From: Prochlorococcus sp. AG-670-M15
Lineage (GTDB): Bacteria > Cyanobacteriota > Cyanobacteriia > PCC-6307 > Cyanobiaceae
Direction: 5' to 3'
Length of the DNA: 58,748 bases
NCBI GenBank assembly: GCA_003211415.1
Contig: QCSV01000003.1
Span: 1-58,748 of the forward strand
Shown: positions 25,064 through 33,697 of the stretch, piece by piece
Numbering within the stretch: the stretch's first letter is position 1
Layout: each line of letters opens with the position of its first letter
Notes under the pieces: model-generated
What the model was told of the DNA's origin: nothing
Database searches by the model: none
The model's input: the letters and a program-made list of their open reading frames with translations, nothing else
Made by a program: the position numbers and the translations under genes

Positions 25064-25297
25064 ATGTTTACTAAAAAATGGCTCACAGCAGCTGAGACCG
25101 CCAACATTCTTGCTTTCTCAGAAGCAACACTAAGAAGACTTAGACAAGGAAAAGTCTTTAAAGCGGGAGTACATTACAGAAGGAAATTTGCGGGAAATCA
25201 TAATAGTCCAATTCTTTATGACATAGAACTATGTGAAGCTGCCCTAAAGGAGAGAGATGCTAGGGATGCAAGAGAACTAGAACTAGCGAGGGGCTAA
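25064..25297 (+). CDS. Small winged-helix/HTH DNA-binding protein (excisionase-like)
   Basis: A 77-aa protein with an N-terminal helix-turn-helix of the MerR/Xis type (WLTAAETANILAFSEATLRR followed by LRQGKVFKAGVHYRR), where HYRR follows a short wing. Such proteins act as excisionases or replication regulators in satellites. An AAAGGAG ribosome site lies 8 nt upstream. It is the first gene of a tight four-gene operon (25064-27168). A similar HTH is in the protein at 27715. Confidence 0.75.
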   Translation: MFTKKWLTAAETANILAFSEATLRRLRQGKVFKAGVHYRRKFAGNHNSPILYDIELCEAALKERDARDARELELARG

Positions 25298-25299
25298 TA

Positions 25300-25479
25300 A
25301 TGACAAACAAAAAAAATGACTCTCACGCCAATGAGAGCCAAAAAGATTTTGCTGCTTTCAATTTAACATTTAATCAAAGTCAATTTTCAAAGCACTTAAT
25401 ATTAAGTTGGTGCAAAGAGTTAGAGGGCGTAACTGAAGACAAATTCAAAAAGATCCAAGGTTGGAGATGGTGGCAATAA
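25300..25479 (+). CDS. Small protein of the replication operon
   Basis: A 59-aa frame read MTNKKNDSHANESQKDFAAF and onward, ending KKIQGWRWWQ. It starts 2 nt after the upstream stop, and its TAA overlaps the next ATG (TAATG), the pattern of a coupled operon. It is rich in Asn, Lys and Gln with aromatic residues at the end. No family recognised. Confidence 0.65.
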   Translation: MTNKKNDSHANESQKDFAAFNLTFNQSQFSKHLILSWCKELEGVTEDKFKKIQGWRWWQ

Positions 25480-25883
25480 TGGAAAAAATGACTATGGAGG
25501 AAAAATACAGAGATTGGCAGAGAAGGTATCGTGCAACCTTTCGTTATGATGATCAATTCTGTAATTGGCTTAAGTTGGGTTTTGTTAAACCAATAACACC
25601 AAAGTATTTAAAAGAATACCAAATACAACTTGCTCTAGTTATAGAAATGAAAGAAGTCAAAACTCCTTGGAGTGGTGAACCAGAAGACCATAGATACCAT
25701 GGTAATGGTGGCAAGTATCATTATATTTTCCAAGAAGAGCGAGAGAAAATTTACGCTAAAGCAAGAGAAGAAACTAGACGTAGATATAGCAAAGTAACTC
25801 AAGGACATACACCCGCGAAGAGAAAGCCTTATAGATCAATTACAAATAATCCACCTAGAAGGAAGACTATCTATCGTGACTAA
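25479..25883 (+). CDS. Basic protein of the replication operon, unknown
   Basis: 134 aa from the ATG at 25479, which overlaps the previous stop codon; an in-frame ATG at 25461 lies inside the upstream gene and is less likely. It is strongly basic at the C-terminus (PAKRKPYRSITNNPPRRKTI) with charged helices in the middle (EEREKIYAKAREETRRRYSK), which suggests nucleic-acid binding. Its last 8 nt overlap the GTG start of the helicase gene, so the products are probably made together and may interact. Confidence 0.7.
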   Translation: MEKMTMEEKYRDWQRRYRATFRYDDQFCNWLKLGFVKPITPKYLKEYQIQLALVIEMKEVKTPWSGEPEDHRYHGNGGKYHYIFQEEREKIYAKAREETRRRYSKVTQGHTPAKRKPYRSITNNPPRRKTIYRD

Positions 25884-27168
25884 ATTAACCAAAGATCAAC
25901 CCTTATCAATATCGGTTGGTTTTTTAAAAGATTTTCCAGAAGGCTTCCAAGGTAATCAACATCAAAAAATTAAATCTGGTGAATTATCAAGATTATTAGT
26001 TTCCCATTATGGAAAAAGATTAGCTTTTAATCTTCTTTCTTTAGAACCAGAAATTGATAATCATTTTATTGATCTTGAATACTGTCAGTTGTTCTATAAC
26101 TACCTATCAATAATGGGTTATGAAATAGGGAAAGAAGCTGCATTTGATGCACTACTTACAGCTGCAAGAGATGGTCAATATCACCCGATTTGTAGATATT
26201 TAGAAAATATAGTTTCTAATCCATCTATCAAACCTATTAACTTGGATACTGTTGCAAGTGACTATCTTGGAACAAATTCTGAATTGTACAATCAGATCCT
26301 AAAAACTACTCTTCTAGCAGCTGTAGGAAGAGTTAAAGATAGAGGAATAAAGTTTGATAATTGTTGTGTTTTGGTTGGTCGACAAGGAACAGGAAAATCT
26401 ACTTTTTGGAGATATTTAGCTTCTGATCCTTGGTTTTGTGATACATGGCAACCTAGAGAACAAGATCTATTTATGGCAATTCAATCAACTTGGATATTTG
26501 AAATTGCAGAATTAGATAGGCTTAATCCTCATGGTGATAAAGCTGCCAAGCTTAAAGCTTTGCTTTCTTCTTCTGTAGATAAATTTCGGCGACCCTATGG
26601 GAAGGCAGTTGGTATATTTCCAAGACCTTCAATATTAGTTTCATCATGTAATAGAAAAGATTTTTTAAACGATCCGACAGGCAATAGAAGATATTGGGTG
26701 ATTGATTTAGGAGAAAAACAAATTAACAATAATAAGGTTCTTAGAGATAGAGACAGTATTTGGAAAGCTGCTGCTTTGGCATATAAAAGTGGCATGGTTC
26801 TAGACCTTCCACAAGAATATGCGACTCAAAGTTTCTCTATTAATAATGAATACGAAGCAGAAGATCCATTCCTCGCGAGAATAGAAGAATGGGTAACAAA
26901 GCCACACAATAAATTTAGATTTACCACCGAGCAAGCTTTGGTGAATAGTGGTTGTAGAAGTGCAGAGAATGTTACACCAAATGACTTGAAGTTATGTGCA
27001 GACTGCTTAAGAAAACTTGGTTTTGATAAAGGAAATCAATCTAGATATAAAGACCCTATTACAAATAAAAGTGTTAGAGCTAGGTATTGGAGTCACCCAG
27101 AATGGACAGAACAGCAGAAGACCCAATCACCAAGAAAATCTAATTTTGAACCTAGAGCATTAATTTGA
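25876..27168 (+). CDS. VapE-type replicative helicase/ATPase
   Basis: A 430-aa P-loop protein. Walker A is VGRQGTGKSTFWRYL (about residues 167-181) and Walker B is WIFEIAELDRL (206-216). SSCNRKDFLNDPTGNRRYW (256-274) is the diagnostic stretch of the virulence-associated E (VapE) family found in phage satellites and plasmids. The N-terminal 130 residues lack an obvious primase motif. It probably unwinds DNA to start replication of the element. GTG start overlapping the previous gene; an intrinsic terminator follows at 27328. This is the strongest sign that the element once replicated on its own. Confidence 0.88.
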   Translation: MTKLTKDQPLSISVGFLKDFPEGFQGNQHQKIKSGELSRLLVSHYGKRLAFNLLSLEPEIDNHFIDLEYCQLFYNYLSIMGYEIGKEAAFDALLTAARDGQYHPICRYLENIVSNPSIKPINLDTVASDYLGTNSELYNQILKTTLLAAVGRVKDRGIKFDNCCVLVGRQGTGKSTFWRYLASDPWFCDTWQPREQDLFMAIQSTWIFEIAELDRLNPHGDKAAKLKALLSSSVDKFRRPYGKAVGIFPRPSILVSSCNRKDFLNDPTGNRRYWVIDLGEKQINNNKVLRDRDSIWKAAALAYKSGMVLDLPQEYATQSFSINNEYEAEDPFLARIEEWVTKPHNKFRFTTEQALVNSGCRSAENVTPNDLKLCADCLRKLGFDKGNQSRYKDPITNKSVRARYWSHPEWTEQQKTQSPRKSNFEPRALI

Positions 27169-27327
27169 CTCAAGTGACTCAATGCACCAAAAAGTCATGA
27201 GTCAGCGCAAATCTATGTTGGTGCAATAGGTTAAAAGGTTTTGTCTCATGTCTCATTGGAAATCTACAAAAAATCTATTTTTATATAAATATCTAATAAT
27301 TAGATGCAGCAAGTTTTCACAACCCCG

Positions 27328-27350
27328 CTGTGACATGAGACAGCTTTTTT
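27328..27350 (+). terminator. Intrinsic terminator of the replication operon
   Basis: Stem GCTGT/ACAGC with loop GACATGAG, followed by TTTTTT, about 160 nt after the helicase stop. The loop repeats, in reverse complement, the GTCTCATGTC at 27243, so a larger alternative hairpin is possible. Confidence 0.7.
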
Positions 27351-27555
27351 ATTACGAAATAGACATAAAAAAATAAGCTAATTTAAGCAAAAACAAGCCA
27401 AATTAAGAAAATTTAAGAGATTTATAGCGATTTAGAAGAGATTATGAAAAAACCTATTTGTCTCAATGGATCTAAGGTAAAATCCTAACACCTTTTTTAA
27501 CTAAAATATATTAGTTGCATTTTTTTATGGATTACTATCACCAAATAGAAATCGA

Positions 27556-27660
27556 GTGGAAGAACGTATTGATCAATTACCAAAATGGGTCCTTTCCAGA
27601 GTAAATGAGTGGGTGATTTCGTGCCCCAAATTCCTCCTAGGTAAAAGGCTGCATAGTTAG
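27556..27660 (+). CDS. Possible short peptide or gene remnant
   Basis: A 34-codon GTG frame (EERIDQLPKWVLSRVNEWV, then ISCPKFLLGK) whose composition looks coding and amphipathic. The same frame stays open upstream for ten more codons without a start. It may be the tail of a lost gene next to the replication module. The rest of 27169-27714 shows no gene. Confidence 0.25.
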   Translation: MEERIDQLPKWVLSRVNEWVISCPKFLLGKRLHS

Positions 27661-27714
27661 ACACACTTTTACAAATACTTGATCAGGTAAATGGACTAGA
27701 ATAATTGCATAGCA

Positions 27715-27990
27715 GTGAATCTCACCAAATGTAAATTTTGTAAGATGAAACCAAAATCATTTCAGATCGAAGCTTACACTATCTCAGAAACTTCAAGAAT
27801 ACTAGGTTATAAAAGCACCAAAACACTCTACAGATTGCTTAATAGAGATGTCTTAGAGGATTATATTTATTTAGAACAATCAGGAAGAGTTTATCTAATG
27901 CTGGAGCCACCAAATCTTCCAACTTTAGCCGAAAAAATTAGAGCAAATATCCAATATAGAAAAAATAATATTATCAAAAGGTTCATTTAG
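27715..27990 (+). CDS. HTH DNA-binding protein
   Basis: 91 aa from a GTG; an ATG at 27745 is an alternative that removes the CKFCKMK segment. The core IEAYTISETSRILGYKSTKT, then LYRLLNRDVLEDYIYLE, is a MerR/Xis-type helix-turn-helix with a C-terminal basic helix. This fits a small transcription factor or excisionase. It lies on the boundary between the replication module and the arsenic genes; no partner gene is evident. Confidence 0.6.
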   Translation: MNLTKCKFCKMKPKSFQIEAYTISETSRILGYKSTKTLYRLLNRDVLEDYIYLEQSGRVYLMLEPPNLPTLAEKIRANIQYRKNNIIKRFI

Positions 27991-28103
27991 AAAGGTTTTA
28001 TTTTTTTTAATAAACATCCTTAAACTAAATTTTTTAAAAAGATTTTTTCTTTAACTTTACTTAACCATAGGTGAATATTATTTATTAAATAGAAACTAAG
28101 GAG

Positions 28104-28310
28104 ATGTTTAAATACAGGGAATTCATAGCTCAAATCAAATATAAAGAAGTAATATCTTCACCTGTATATTTTATTCCTGTTTTGCTTTTATCCATAATGA
28201 TTATTATTGAAGGGTTTCACATCTTTAATCACAAACAAAATTGCAAAACTAAAGCTGAGTGGATGGAACAATCAGGAATGACTTATGACAGGGAATCAGA
28301 AGTTAATTAA
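28104..28310 (+). CDS. Small membrane protein
   Basis: A 68-aa protein with one transmembrane helix (YFIPVLLLSIMIIIEGFHIF) and a charged C-terminal tail (AEWMEQSGMTYDRESEVN). AAGGAG lies directly before the ATG. No family recognised; it is convergent with arsR. Confidence 0.55.
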   Translation: MFKYREFIAQIKYKEVISSPVYFIPVLLLSIMIIIEGFHIFNHKQNCKTKAEWMEQSGMTYDRESEVN

Positions 28311-28328
28311 TAAAATCTAAAATATAAT

Positions 28329-28649
28329 TTATTCGCAGCAACGTTTTTTATTTGAAGAATAATCTGTCAAAGAAGTTATCCATTCCTTGATCAAAAAGAG
28401 AGCTTCTTTCTTTAGGCTGTAATACACCCATCTACCTTCTTGTCTGTCTGAGATAAGACCAGCTTCCTTCAAAATTTTTATGTGATATGAAATTCTGGAT
28501 TGAGATAAATTAGTTAATTTCATAATATCGCAAACACAAACTTCTCCATCCATCATTAGGTCAATTATCTCTAGCCTAAAAGGATCAGAAAATGAAACCA
28601 TCAACTTAGATATATTTTCTTTTTTTAATTTGCTACTCTCTTTTAACAA
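28329..28649 (-). CDS. arsR: ArsR-family arsenic-responsive repressor
   Basis: A 106-aa winged-helix repressor. The metalloid-binding motif is in GEVCVCDIMKLTNLSQSRIS (CVCD on the recognition-fold helix, as in ELCVCDL of ArsR), followed by YHIKILKEAGLISDRQEGRW (wing). An extra Cys pair ends the protein (KRCCE). Trivalent arsenic binding releases it from DNA. The start is TTG at 28649. It is divergent from the GAPDH-arsJ operon, with two matching operators between them (28704-28737). Confidence 0.9.
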   Translation of the reverse strand: MLKESSKLKKENISKLMVSFSDPFRLEIIDLMMDGEVCVCDIMKLTNLSQSRISYHIKILKEAGLISDRQEGRWVYYSLKKEALFLIKEWITSLTDYSSNKKRCCE

Positions 28650-28703
28650 TTTTAAAGTAATTAAATTCTCTTAAATATAGCTTAAATAAAAAAGATTTCA
28701 TTA

Positions 28704-28737
28704 ATCAAAACATCTTGATACATCAAAATATTTTGAT
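28704..28737. promoter_or_regulatory. Two tandem ArsR operators (ATCAA-N6-TTGAT)
   Basis: Two perfect half-site pairs lie 18 bp apart: ATCAA-AACATC-TTGAT (28704-28719) and ATCAA-AATATT-TTGAT (28722-28737), the latter fully palindromic. ATCAA-N6-TTGAT is the consensus known for cyanobacterial ArsR/SmtB repressors. They cover the divergent arsR/GAPDH promoters. Confidence 0.85.
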
Positions 28738-28767
28738 CTATAATTAATATAGAAAATTTCAACAGTG

Positions 28768-29790
28768 ATGAAAATTGGAATTAATGGTTTTGGAAGAATT
28801 GGCAGATTAGTTTTCAGAGCATTATGGGATAGAGCTGATATAGAAATAACTCATATAAATGAGATAGCAGGAGATTCGAATGCTGCTGCGCATTTACTCG
28901 AATTCGATTCAGTCCATGGTAGATGGGTGAAAGATATAAAGGTAAAAGAAGAAGAAATAATAATTGATGGAAAGAAATTAACCTACACATCTTTTAAAAA
29001 TTACCTTGATATTCCTTGGGAAAAATCTTCTGTAGATATTATTTTGGAATGTACAGGAAAGAATAAAAAGCCAGACAAACTAAATCCCTATTTTGATACT
29101 CTTGGGATGAAAAGAGTAATAGTAGCTTGTCCAGTCAAAGGAATTGTTGCAGAAGCTGAATCACTGAATATTGTTTACGGTATAAATCAAAGTCTTTATG
29201 ACCCTACCAAACATAAATTAGTAACTGCAGCATCCTGCACTACAAATTGTTTAGCTCCGATAGTAAAGGTAATTAATGAAAATTTTTCTATTAAACACGG
29301 TGCTATTACAACTATTCACGATGTAACGAACACTCAAGTTCCTGTAGATTTTTATAAAAGTGATCTGAGGAGAGCAAGAGGATGTATGCAAAGTTTAATA
29401 CCTACTACCACTGGATCTGCTAAAGCTATCGCTGAGATCTTTCCAGAATTAAAAGGAAAATTAAATGGACATTCAGTAAGAGTTCCTCTACTTAATGGTT
29501 CTTTAACAGATGCAGTTTTTGAATTAAATAAAGAAGTGACAACTGAACAAGTGAATATGGCACTAAAGGAAGCTTCAGAAACTTATTTAAAAGGAATTCT
29601 TGGCTACGAAGAAAGACCTTTAGTTTCTGCAGATTATGTAAATGACTCTAGAAGTTCAATAGTTGATAGTTTATCAACGATGGTTGTTAATTCAAATTTA
29701 TTAAAGATATACGCTTGGTATGACAACGAGTGGGGTTACAGCTGCAGACTTGCAGATCTTACTGAATATGTAATCAAAAAAGAGATTTAA
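28768..29790 (+). CDS. gap: Glyceraldehyde-3-phosphate dehydrogenase, ArsJ-associated
   Basis: A 340-aa GAPDH with the NAD-binding start [18 protein letters not shown], the catalytic Cys in [11 protein letters not shown], and C-terminal [12 protein letters not shown] start it at the ATG at 28768; the GTG one codon earlier is not needed. In arsenate resistance this enzyme uses arsenate in place of phosphate and makes 1-arseno-3-phosphoglycerate, which the next gene product, ArsJ, exports. It sits 11 nt before arsJ, behind ArsR operators, which separates it from the housekeeping GAPDH. Confidence 0.9.
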   Translation: MKIGINGFGRIGRLVFRALWDRADIEITHINEIAGDSNAAAHLLEFDSVHGRWVKDIKVKEEEIIIDGKKLTYTSFKNYLDIPWEKSSVDIILECTGKNKKPDKLNPYFDTLGMKRVIVACPVKGIVAEAESLNIVYGINQSLYDPTKHKLVTAASCTTNCLAPIVKVINENFSIKHGAITTIHDVTNTQVPVDFYKSDLRRARGCMQSLIPTTTGSAKAIAEIFPELKGKLNGHSVRVPLLNGSLTDAVFELNKEVTTEQVNMALKEASETYLKGILGYEERPLVSADYVNDSRSSIVDSLSTMVVNSNLLKIYAWYDNEWGYSCRLADLTEYVIKKEI

Positions 29791-29801
29791 TTTATGTCTT
29801 T

Positions 29802-31061
29802 ATGAAGTTATCTAATATTCAACAATATAGTGTTGTAACAGCAAACTATTGGGCGTTCACGCTTACTGACGGCGCATTAAGATTATTAGTTGTTGGTCAC
29901 TTTCATGAGCTAGGTTACACAACTCTACAAATTGCTTTACTTTTCCTTTTTTATGAGTTTTTTGGAATAATTACTAATCTTTATGGTGGCTGGATAGGAG
30001 CAAGATATGGATTAAGGCTTACTTTATGGATTGGGACTATCCTTCAAATCATTGCCCTTTTCATGCTTATTCCAGTTAAGGAGGATTGGCCGGTAATTTT
30101 TAGTGTCGCATACGTTATGGTTGCTCAAGCAGTTAGTGGAATAGCAAAAGATTTAAACAAAATGAGTGCTAAAAGTGCTGTTAAGACAGTAGTCCCAGAG
30201 ACAAATGATGGCAATGATACTGGCCAAAAACAACTTTTTAAATGGGTTGCTATTTTAACTGGATCTAAAAATGCTCTTAAGGGAGTTGGTTTTTTCTTGG
30301 GTGGACTTTTATATAAGTTATTTGGATTCAATAATGCTGTAGGAATTATGGGTTTTGGACTCTGCTTAGCCTTTTTATTGACATTAATTTTGCCTGGAAA
30401 AATTGGCAAGATGAAAACCAAACCAGCTTTTAATGATCTTTTTTCAAAATCAAATGCAATAAATATTCTTTCAGCAGCAAGATTCTTTCTTTTTGGAGCA
30501 AGAGATGTTTGGTTTGTTGTAGCTCTTCCAGTATTCCTAGATATGGCATTTGGTTGGGACTACATAGAAATAGGATTATTTCTTGGGGCCTGGGTAATAG
30601 GTTATGGCATTGTTCAGGCTTCAGCTCCAGCAATTAGAAAGATGTGGGGCCAGAAAGAAAGTCCAGATCGCAAAGCTATCCAATTTTGGAGTGCCGTATT
30701 AATGGTCATACCATCTTTGATAGGAGTCGCATTATGGAGAGAAAGTTCTCCATCGATAGCAATAATTTTAGGACTTACTATTTTTGGATTTGTTTTTGCA
30801 ATGAATTCCTCAACACATTCTTATATGATTTTGGCCTACTCTGATAATGAAAAAGTCAGTTTAAATGTTGGCTTCTATTACATGGCAAATGCTGCTGGAA
30901 GACTAGTTGGAACATTACTATCTGGCTTACTATTTATGATTGGGAGAAATCCGAGTATTGGTCTTCAATATTGTCTTTATTTTTCATCACTTCTAATATT
31001 ATTATCTTGGATATCTAGTCTTAAATTACCATCAATCAAACAAAGCTTATCATCACCATAA
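29802..31061 (+). CDS. arsJ: ArsJ organoarsenical efflux permease (MFS)
   Basis: A 419-aa major facilitator protein with about 12 hydrophobic segments. The N-terminus carries family-typical YWAFTLTDGALRLLVVGHFH and the loop NLYGGWIGARYGLRLTLW (MFS motif A). ArsJ exports 1-arseno-3-phosphoglycerate, which then breaks down to arsenate outside. Coupled to the GAPDH gene 11 nt upstream. Well suited to phosphate-starved cells, which take up arsenate by mistake. Confidence 0.88.
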   Translation: MKLSNIQQYSVVTANYWAFTLTDGALRLLVVGHFHELGYTTLQIALLFLFYEFFGIITNLYGGWIGARYGLRLTLWIGTILQIIALFMLIPVKEDWPVIFSVAYVMVAQAVSGIAKDLNKMSAKSAVKTVVPETNDGNDTGQKQLFKWVAILTGSKNALKGVGFFLGGLLYKLFGFNNAVGIMGFGLCLAFLLTLILPGKIGKMKTKPAFNDLFSKSNAINILSAARFFLFGARDVWFVVALPVFLDMAFGWDYIEIGLFLGAWVIGYGIVQASAPAIRKMWGQKESPDRKAIQFWSAVLMVIPSLIGVALWRESSPSIAIILGLTIFGFVFAMNSSTHSYMILAYSDNEKVSLNVGFYYMANAAGRLVGTLLSGLLFMIGRNPSIGLQYCLYFSSLLILLSWISSLKLPSIKQSLSSP

Positions 31062-31091
31062 AAACTAATTTTTAGTAATTAGAATATTTTA

Positions 31092-32318
31092 ATGGCAAAA
31101 ATATCCTTAATTGAACTTGCAAAAATTTTTCTTAAAATTGGTATTTTCAGTTTTGGAGGACCATATGCTCATATTTCTTTATTCGAAGATGAACTTATAA
31201 ATAATAAAAAATTGATATCAACTCAATCTTTTGAAAAAGGTATTGGATTATGTCAAATACTTCCAGGACCAATATCTACTCAATTGGCAATATATATAGG
31301 TCTTAAAATTAATGGTTATCTTGGTGGATTGGTATCAGGTATAAGTTTCATTATCCCAGGATTATTTTCGGTATTAGCTCTTAGTTTTTTTTGGCAAATT
31401 GGTTCTGGATCAAAATTCTTAACAGATTTAATTTATTTTAATCCTCCTATTATTGCAGGAATAATTTTTTCATTCTCATTAGTACTATTAAAAAAAAGAT
31501 TAAAATTTGATCGTATATTATTCTCTAGCTCAATATTATTTCTACTTATATTTGCCAAACATAATAGTATTCAATTTCCACTCATAACAATTCTTACTAT
31601 TGCAGGATTGATAAATATATTGTTACGGAAATTCAAAGATAATTTTTATAGCTTGCTACCTTTATCTATATTTTCAACAACCTCATTTTTGAGTAGTACA
31701 CTCTTTTTAGATATTTTTAAGTTCTATAATTTTTTGAAGGATTCTTTAAACTCAAAGTTTTTAATAAATTATCTTAATCTGTTTTTATTCTTTTTCAAAT
31801 CGGGACTTTTTATATTTGGAGGCGGATTAGTAATTATTCCTTTAATGAGTGATTATGTTGTCTCGCAAGGATGGTTAACAAATAATGAATTTATAGATGG
31901 GATAATGATTGGCCAGATAACACCTGGTCCTGTCTTATTAATTACAAGTTTTATTGGATATAAAGCAGGTTTTTCAATTGGAGGTATTAATGAGGCTTTA
32001 AAATATTCATTTATATCAACGTTTGCAATATTTTTACCAAGTTTTATTTTGATTTTTGTTTTTGGGAAAGGCTTTATAAAAAACAGATTTAAATCTGTTA
32101 ATTACTTTATCGAAGGAGTAATCAATACAATTCCAGGAGCAGTTTTTTTTTCTGGCTTTAATTTAATTGAAGATAGTTTTTCATCAAAGTACTTTTTAAT
32201 TAGCTTTATTTTTATAGTTTTAATCTCCACACTATTATCTTTTTTTAAAACAGTTCCAACATACATACTTATTCTTTTTTCTTTAATATTAGGTTTATCA
32301 AAATATTTGTTTGCATAA
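31092..32318 (+). CDS. chrA: ChrA-family transporter
   Basis: A 408-aa membrane protein with the duplicated ChrA fold. Each half carries the F-x-F-G-G motif ([18 protein letters not shown] and [18 protein letters not shown]) and a Q-x-x-P-G-P motif ([16 protein letters not shown] and [16 protein letters not shown]). ChrA proteins export chromate; in an arsenic/phosphate setting the true substrate could be another oxyanion, but that is inference. It follows arsJ by 30 nt and is probably in the same operon. Confidence 0.85.
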   Translation: MAKISLIELAKIFLKIGIFSFGGPYAHISLFEDELINNKKLISTQSFEKGIGLCQILPGPISTQLAIYIGLKINGYLGGLVSGISFIIPGLFSVLALSFFWQIGSGSKFLTDLIYFNPPIIAGIIFSFSLVLLKKRLKFDRILFSSSILFLLIFAKHNSIQFPLITILTIAGLINILLRKFKDNFYSLLPLSIFSTTSFLSSTLFLDIFKFYNFLKDSLNSKFLINYLNLFLFFFKSGLFIFGGGLVIIPLMSDYVVSQGWLTNNEFIDGIMIGQITPGPVLLITSFIGYKAGFSIGGINEALKYSFISTFAIFLPSFILIFVFGKGFIKNRFKSVNYFIEGVINTIPGAVFFSGFNLIEDSFSSKYFLISFIFIVLISTLLSFFKTVPTYILILFSLILGLSKYLFA

Positions 32319-32346
32319 AAAAGGAGGAAATAAATTCCCCCTTTTA
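32317..32346. terminator. Bidirectional terminator between chrA and pstS
   Basis: A-rich arm AAAAAAGGAGG and T-rich arm CCCCCTTTT form a hairpin with one mismatch between two convergent genes, giving a T-run in either direction. Confidence 0.6.
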
Positions 32347-32363
32347 AATGTTTGTCTTACGGT

Positions 32364-33359
32364 TTATTTACCGATTCTTTTTACTGCAGCTCTTGACTTC
32401 TCAAGAATATCTCCTTTCAAAGGAACAAATCCAAGTGATGGAGCTTTATCTTGATACTCATCACTTAACAATGTATTAAAGGCTTGTTTGATAGCTTTAG
32501 TGTTTCTACCATTACCTTTTTCATAGGCGAGTATCCATGTCAATGAAGCGATAGGGTACGCTCCTTTTGCTTTTGGATTGGGATTTTTACCAGCAAGATT
32601 TTCATCTAAAGTAATACCATTGAGAGCTTTAGCTCCTGCCTCAACTGTTGGCTTTACATATTCTCCAGAAAGATTCTGAAGTGCAGCGGCTTTAACATTA
32701 CCTTTTATATAAGACTGGTTAACATAACCAATTGCGCCAGGAGTATTTTGAATAACACCTGCAACACCAGAATTACCCTTTGCTCCAACACCTGCCGGCC
32801 ATTTTACAGACTTACCTGTCCCTAATGTCCAGGTTTTTGAAAACGCTTCCATAGAGTTTGTAAAGGCTTTAGTTGTACCTGATCCATCAGAGCGATGAGT
32901 CCAAGTCAATTTCCCTGGTTTACAGCCTAATTCTTTCCAATCTTTAATCATTCCCATAGCAACTTGTACTGCTTTCTCTTGGGAAAGTTTTAAATCGCAA
33001 TCATAGTTATAACCAAATGCAATAGTACCTCCAACCATAGGTATCTGTACTAGTCCTCTAGTAACTTTTGCTATATCTTTATCTTTCATGGGATCATCAG
33101 AAGCACCAAAGTTTACAGTCTGATCAATAAATGCTTTTCTTCCAGAACCAGAGCCGACTGCTTGATAATTAACTCTTGGGCCGCCAGATTTTGCTAGATC
33201 AAAAAACCATCGAGTGTAAATTTTGGCAGGAAATGATGCTCCAGCACCACTTAATCTTGTTTTAGCAGAAACACTTGTGCCAGGAACACTTGTACCAGCA
33301 GCAATGGCTACTGCAGAAGTGAAAACCAAAGCTTTCTTAGCTATGTTCATGGATGTCAT
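32364..33359 (-). CDS. pstS: Phosphate-binding protein PstS
   Basis: PstS is the periplasmic phosphate receptor of the Pst ABC transporter. The 331-aa protein has a signal peptide ending before KTRLSGAGASFPA, followed by YTRWFFDLAKSGGPRVNYQA and the phosphate-binding GSGSGRKAF and SDDPM segments, then THRSDGSGTTKAFTNSM. It is slightly shorter than the E. coli protein. Three 11-bp-phased TTAA repeats lie 76 nt upstream (33435-33460), fitting control by PhoB. It is divergent from phoE. The pstCAB genes are not in this window. Confidence 0.95.
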   Translation of the reverse strand: MTSMNIAKKALVFTSAVAIAAGTSVPGTSVSAKTRLSGAGASFPAKIYTRWFFDLAKSGGPRVNYQAVGSGSGRKAFIDQTVNFGASDDPMKDKDIAKVTRGLVQIPMVGGTIAFGYNYDCDLKLSQEKAVQVAMGMIKDWKELGCKPGKLTWTHRSDGSGTTKAFTNSMEAFSKTWTLGTGKSVKWPAGVGAKGNSGVAGVIQNTPGAIGYVNQSYIKGNVKAAALQNLSGEYVKPTVEAGAKALNGITLDENLAGKNPNPKAKGAYPIASLTWILAYEKGNGRNTKAIKQAFNTLLSDEYQDKAPSLGFVPLKGDILEKSRAAVKRIGK

Positions 33360-33434
33360 GATTAAATAAAGACTTCATATATATAGCACCAAATTTACAC
33401 ACAAATACTCATTAATTAAAACTTTATCCTATGG

Positions 33435-33460
33435 TTAATTAGTTCTTAACCCCTTCTTAA
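33435..33460. promoter_or_regulatory. Pho-box-like repeats upstream of pstS
   Basis: TTAA at 33435, 33446 and 33457, exactly 11 bp apart, with CTTAACC-like context (TTCTTAACCCC). PhoB-type regulators bind direct repeats with 11-bp phasing. The site lies 76 nt from the pstS start codon. Confidence 0.7.
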
Positions 33461-33615
33461 ACTAAATATCAAAATAACTTATTTACGTTTGGTTTTGAAA
33501 ATATTTGAAAATAAATGAATTTCAATTTAAAAATATTATTTAAAAAATATTCAAAAATTTAGAAATCATTTTGTTTAATTTAAGAAAAGTTTAAAGTCTC
33601 TTTAAAATTTCCTTC

Positions 33616-33652
33616 TGACCTAATTTCTTGGCCGTTTCTTAACCTTTATTAG
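33616..33652 (+). promoter_or_regulatory. Pho-box-like repeats upstream of phoE
   Basis: TGACC (33616), TTGGCC (33628) and TTAACC (33639) recur at about 11-bp phasing, the last as the full cyanobacterial CTTAACCT. The site ends about 45 nt before the phoE start codon. Confidence 0.6.
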
Positions 33653-33697
33653 TTCTCATAGATTTGGATATTTATCCATTTTTACGTGTTGAGGTTC

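Noticed and set aside
30125-30844. Additional frames inside arsJ
   Set aside because: They overlap a clear MFS transporter gene in other frames and have no family features.
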